From Pseudomonas fluorescens (lineage in GTDB: Bacteria; Pseudomonadota; Gammaproteobacteria; Pseudomonadales; Pseudomonadaceae): a stretch of DNA of 64,000 bases. Of this stretch, positions 60,297 through 64,000 are shown piece by piece. Each line of letters starts with the position of its first letter. Position 1 is the stretch's first letter. The notes below the pieces were generated by a model. It did no database searches. It saw only the letters and a list, made by a program, of their open reading frames with translations, and had not been told where the DNA came from. The stretch lies in assembly GCF_900215245.1 (NCBI RefSeq), contig NZ_LT907842.1, positions 930,001 through 994,000 on the forward strand. The letters are read 5' to 3'. Position numbers and translations under genes: made by a program.

Positions 60297-60386
60297 TGTG
60301 GGAGCGGGCTTGCTCGCGAATGCGGTGTATCAGGCGACACATGTATTGGATGACCCACCGCTTTCGCGAGCAAGCCCGCTCCCACA
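60297..60386. repeat. REPIN inside the trehalose cluster (porin to PTS fusion)
   Basis: REP units 60297-60320 and 60363-60386, both consensus. Unlike the other elements it lies within a co-directional gene row, where it can set different 3' stabilities for the porin and PTS messages. Confidence 0.92.
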
Positions 60387-60410
60387 TTTAGTCCGCGTAC
60401 ATTTACAGAT

Positions 60411-61703
<1,293 letters not shown>

Positions 61704-63350
61704 TCAGTCCTTGAGGTGCAGCACAAACGATTCATAAGGTCGCAACACCACCGTGCTCGAACACAACGCGCAGTCGGGGTAATTGCTGATCAGCAGGCGT
61801 TGCTCGTTCGCCGCGCTGATAACGCCTTCCGGCAGTTGGATTTCGCAGGGCTTGGCGTAGAAGTTGTTGAGGACCAGCAAGCGCTCGCCATCGCCTTCGC
61901 GCAGGTACGCCCAGACCTGGAGATGGTCTTGCAGCAGTTGGCGATAAACGCCCTTCTGGATCAGCGGCTCGTGGCGACGCAACGCAATCAGCGCGCGGTA
62001 GTGATGCAACACCGAATCAGGGTCATCCAACTGGCGCTCGACGTTGATCTGCGCCGCGTTGGCCGGAATCCCGATCCACGGTTCACCACGACTGAAACCG
62101 GCATTGGCCTGGGTGCTCCACTGCATCGGCGTGCGGCCGTTGTCGCGCGACTTCTGCATGATCGCCGCCATGCTCGACGCTTCGGACTCACCGGCATCGC
62201 GCTTGAGCCGGAAGATGTTCAGCGTCTCGACATCACGGTACTGATCAATCGTGTCGAACCCCGGGTTGGTCATGCCCAGTTCTTCGCCCTGGTACACATA
62301 CGGCGTGCCCTGGAGAAAGTGCAGCGCAGTGGCGAGCATCTTGGCCGAGACCACGCGGAACTCACCGTCGTCACCAAACCGCGAGACCACCCGCGGCTGG
62401 TCGTGGTTACACCAGAACAGCGCGTTCCAGCCGCCACCGGCCTGCATGCCCAACTGCCAGTCGGAAAAAATCTGCTTGAGTTGCAGGAAATCGAAGTCGG
62501 CCCTTACCCACTTTTGCAGGTTCGGGTAATCCACTTTCAGGTGATGAAAGTTGAAGGTCATCGACAGCTCTTTCGACGCAGGATTCGAATAGCGGATGCA
62601 GTGTTCCAGGCTGGTGGACGACATCTCGCCGACGTTGATCAGGTCATGGCCTTCGAAGACTTCGCGGTGCATCTCCTGCAGGTATTCGTGCACGTGCGGG
62701 CCATCGGTGTAGAAGCGCCGGCCGTCGGTGTTGTCTTCGGGGAAATCGGCGGGCTTGGAGATCAGGTTGATCACATCCAGGCGAAAACCGCCCACGCCTT
62801 TGTCACGCCAGAAGCGCATCAGCTTGAACACTTCGGCACGCACTTTGGGGTTGTCCCAATTCAGGTCAGCCTGGGTGTGGTCGAACAGGTGCAGGAAGTA
62901 CTGGCCGGTTTGCGCCTCGTATTCCCAGGCCGAACCGCCGAACTTGGACTCCCAGTTATTCGGCTGGTCGCGCCAGATATAGAAGTCGCGGTACGGGTTG
63001 TCGAGGCTGCTGCGCGCCTGCTGGAACCACTCATGCTCGATGGAGGTGTGGTTGACCACAATGTCGAGCATCAGCTTGATGCCGCGCTTGGCCGCTTCGC
63101 TGATCAACAGGTCGCAGTCGGCCATGGTCCCGTAGCTGGGGTCGATGGCGTAGTAGTCGCTGATGTCGTAGCCGTTGTCGCGTTGCGGCGAGCGCAGGAA
63201 CGGCGTGATCCACAGGCAATCCACGCCCAACCACTTGAGGTAATCGAGTTTGTCCACGATGCCCAGCAGGTCACCGGTGGGATTACCCGCGTGGCTGTGA
63301 AAGCTTTTCGGGTAGATCTGGTAGATCACCGAGTGTTGCCAGTCTTGCAT
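61704..63350 (-). CDS. treC: Alpha,alpha-phosphotrehalase (trehalose-6-phosphate hydrolase, GH13)
   Basis: 548 residues. GH13 (beta/alpha)8 barrel with nucleophile D192 (GFRLDVINLI), acid/base E242 (LINVGEMSS) and stabiliser D317 (CNHDQPR). N-terminus MQDWQHSVIYQIYPKSFHSH, start ATG 63350 with AGGAG 7 nt upstream. Cleaves trehalose-6-P to glucose and glucose-6-P. Similar enzymes include oligo-1,6-glucosidases; the adjacent trehalose-type EIIBC supports phosphotrehalase. In pseudomonads this gene is also called treA. Confidence 0.9.
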   Translation of the reverse strand: MQDWQHSVIYQIYPKSFHSHAGNPTGDLLGIVDKLDYLKWLGVDCLWITPFLRSPQRDNGYDISDYYAIDPSYGTMADCDLLISEAAKRGIKLMLDIVVNHTSIEHEWFQQARSSLDNPYRDFYIWRDQPNNWESKFGGSAWEYEAQTGQYFLHLFDHTQADLNWDNPKVRAEVFKLMRFWRDKGVGGFRLDVINLISKPADFPEDNTDGRRFYTDGPHVHEYLQEMHREVFEGHDLINVGEMSSTSLEHCIRYSNPASKELSMTFNFHHLKVDYPNLQKWVRADFDFLQLKQIFSDWQLGMQAGGGWNALFWCNHDQPRVVSRFGDDGEFRVVSAKMLATALHFLQGTPYVYQGEELGMTNPGFDTIDQYRDVETLNIFRLKRDAGESEASSMAAIMQKSRDNGRTPMQWSTQANAGFSRGEPWIGIPANAAQINVERQLDDPDSVLHHYRALIALRRHEPLIQKGVYRQLLQDHLQVWAYLREGDGERLLVLNNFYAKPCEIQLPEGVISAANEQRLLISNYPDCALCSSTVVLRPYESFVLHLKD

Positions 63351-63394
63351 GGTGGACTCCTTCAATTAAGTTGTGTGTTGGCTTTGAGGGCCTC

Positions 63395-63468
63395 ATCGCG
63401 GGCCAGCCCGGCTCCCACTTTGATGTGTGAACACATTCAAATGTGGCAGCTGGCTTGCCTGCGATAGC
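63395..63468. repeat. Degenerate REPIN between treC and the EIIBC gene
   Basis: TCGCGGGCCAGCCCGGCTCC begins the left unit near 63396. Right unit (63440-63464) begins TGTGGCAGCTGGCTTGCCTG. Both carry several changes from either REP class, so it looks like a decayed hybrid. Confidence 0.7.
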
Positions 63469-63474
63469 GATCGA

Positions 63475-64000
63475 TCAAGCGACGCGATACCCCGGCCGCA
63501 CAATCTTCATGCTCAACGCACAGGTCAGAACAAATGGCACCACCATCGCGATGACCATGCCGATGACAAAAACCGGGATGTACTGCGGAAGAATCGAGAT
63601 AAACGCCGGCAAACCACCGACGCCGATGGCCGAGGCGGTCACCTTGTTCAACGACAGGAAAATGCTGCCCAGCGCCGAGCCCAGCAGCGCGGCATAGAAC
63701 GGAAACTTGAAGCGCAGGTTCACCCCGAACATTGCCGGCTCTGTGATACCGAAGTAAGCGGAAATCGCCGAGGTGGAAGCCATGCTTTTGTCCCGCGCGT
63801 TGCGGGTCATGTAGAACACGCCGAGCGCAGCGCTGCCCTGGGCCAGGTTGGACATCACGATCATCGGCCAGATAAAGGTGCCGCCCTGGGTCGAGATAAG
63901 CTGCAGGTCCACGGCAAGGAACATGTGGTGCATGCCGGTGATCACCAGCGGCGCATACAACAGGCCGAAAATCGCTCCGCCGACCATCGGCGCCAGGTCA
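63475..64000 (-). CDS. treB: PTS trehalose transporter EIIBC, C-terminal part (cut by window edge)
   Basis: About 175 C-terminal residues of an EIIC permease: GAIFGLLYAPLVITGMHHMFLAVDLQLI, GGTFIWPMIVMSNLAQGSAALGV, GITEPAMFGVNLRFKFPFYAALLGSALG, then a hydrophobic end IPVFVIGMVIAMVVPFVLT. GITEPAMFGVNL is diagnostic of glucoside/trehalose-type EIIC. The start and the N-terminal EIIB domain lie beyond 64000. First gene seen of the trehalose transcription unit; a repressor gene is expected further right. Confidence 0.9.
   Translation of the reverse strand, partial: DLAPMVGGAIFGLLYAPLVITGMHHMFLAVDLQLISTQGGTFIWPMIVMSNLAQGSAALGVFYMTRNARDKSMASTSAISAYFGITEPAMFGVNLRFKFPFYAALLGSALGSIFLSLNKVTASAIGVGGLPAFISILPQYIPVFVIGMVIAMVVPFVLTCALSMKIVRPGYRVA

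Overview
The window reads as a chromosomal segment of a Pseudomonas from the fluorescens/putida side of the genus. The signs are high-GC coding sequence, MprF paired with an alanyl-phosphatidylglycerol hydrolase, small proteins of types restricted to pseudomonads (DUF3509, DUF6124-like), and many REPIN elements built from the pseudomonad REP word TGTGGGAGCGGGCTTGCTCGCGAA. Almost everything is core or stably inherited genome. I see no prophage, insertion sequence, integron, CRISPR array, toxin-antitoxin pair or secretion cluster.

Layout. 0.1-2.6 kb: RstA/RstB-type two-component pair and a small exported protein. 2.6-9.4 kb: groESL with a heat-shock promoter and structured leader, fxsA, a HugZ-family protein, a DUF481 outer-membrane protein, an alkyltransferase-like protein and ampG. 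9.5-18.2 kb: proS, a lipoprotein, dinB, two tandem initiator tRNA genes, and the mprF/alanyl-PG hydrolase operon. 18.3-23.5 kb: recJ, yaeQ, a class III CoA-transferase with a periplasmic solute-binding-like protein, and a DUF3509 gene. 23.8-28.6 kb: thrC, hom, dsbC, xerD on the minus strand. 28.7-34.6 kb: a Na+/H+ antiporter, a thioesterase, the rpsP-rimM-trmD-rplS operon and ffh. 34.8-43 kb: a CcsA-like protein, a CorC-type protein, an MFS transporter, purT, a VUT protein, DUF1289, gamma-carbonic anhydrase, two Nudix hydrolases and an L,D-transpeptidase. 43.3-50.5 kb: the nag operon. 50.5-57.3 kb: a DUF6124-like gene with a structured upstream region, a YqfO-like gene, purL, mltF. 57.4-64 kb: a trehalose PTS cluster cut by the right edge.

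The window holds two complete PEP-dependent sugar systems. In each, EIIA, HPr and Enzyme I are fused in one cytoplasmic protein: one in the GlcNAc operon (nagR-nagA-SIS deaminase-EIIA/HPr/EI-EIICB) and one in the trehalose cluster (EIIBC-phosphotrehalase-porin-EIIA/HPr/EI-EIIB-like). Each cluster also carries a EIIB-like domain in which the phosphoacceptor cysteine is replaced by alanine.

The least explained stretch is about 50.85-51.13 kb. The minus strand upstream of the DUF6124-like gene contains an intrinsic terminator followed by a three-way-junction RNA fold. Its 16-bp closing stem is complete only if G-U wobbles on that strand are allowed. I judge this the best candidate for an undescribed cis-regulatory RNA or small RNA here. 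The rest is mainly well-known biology with some local oddities: a TTG start, a possibly leaderless mltF, duplicated tRNA units and a mosaic palindrome.
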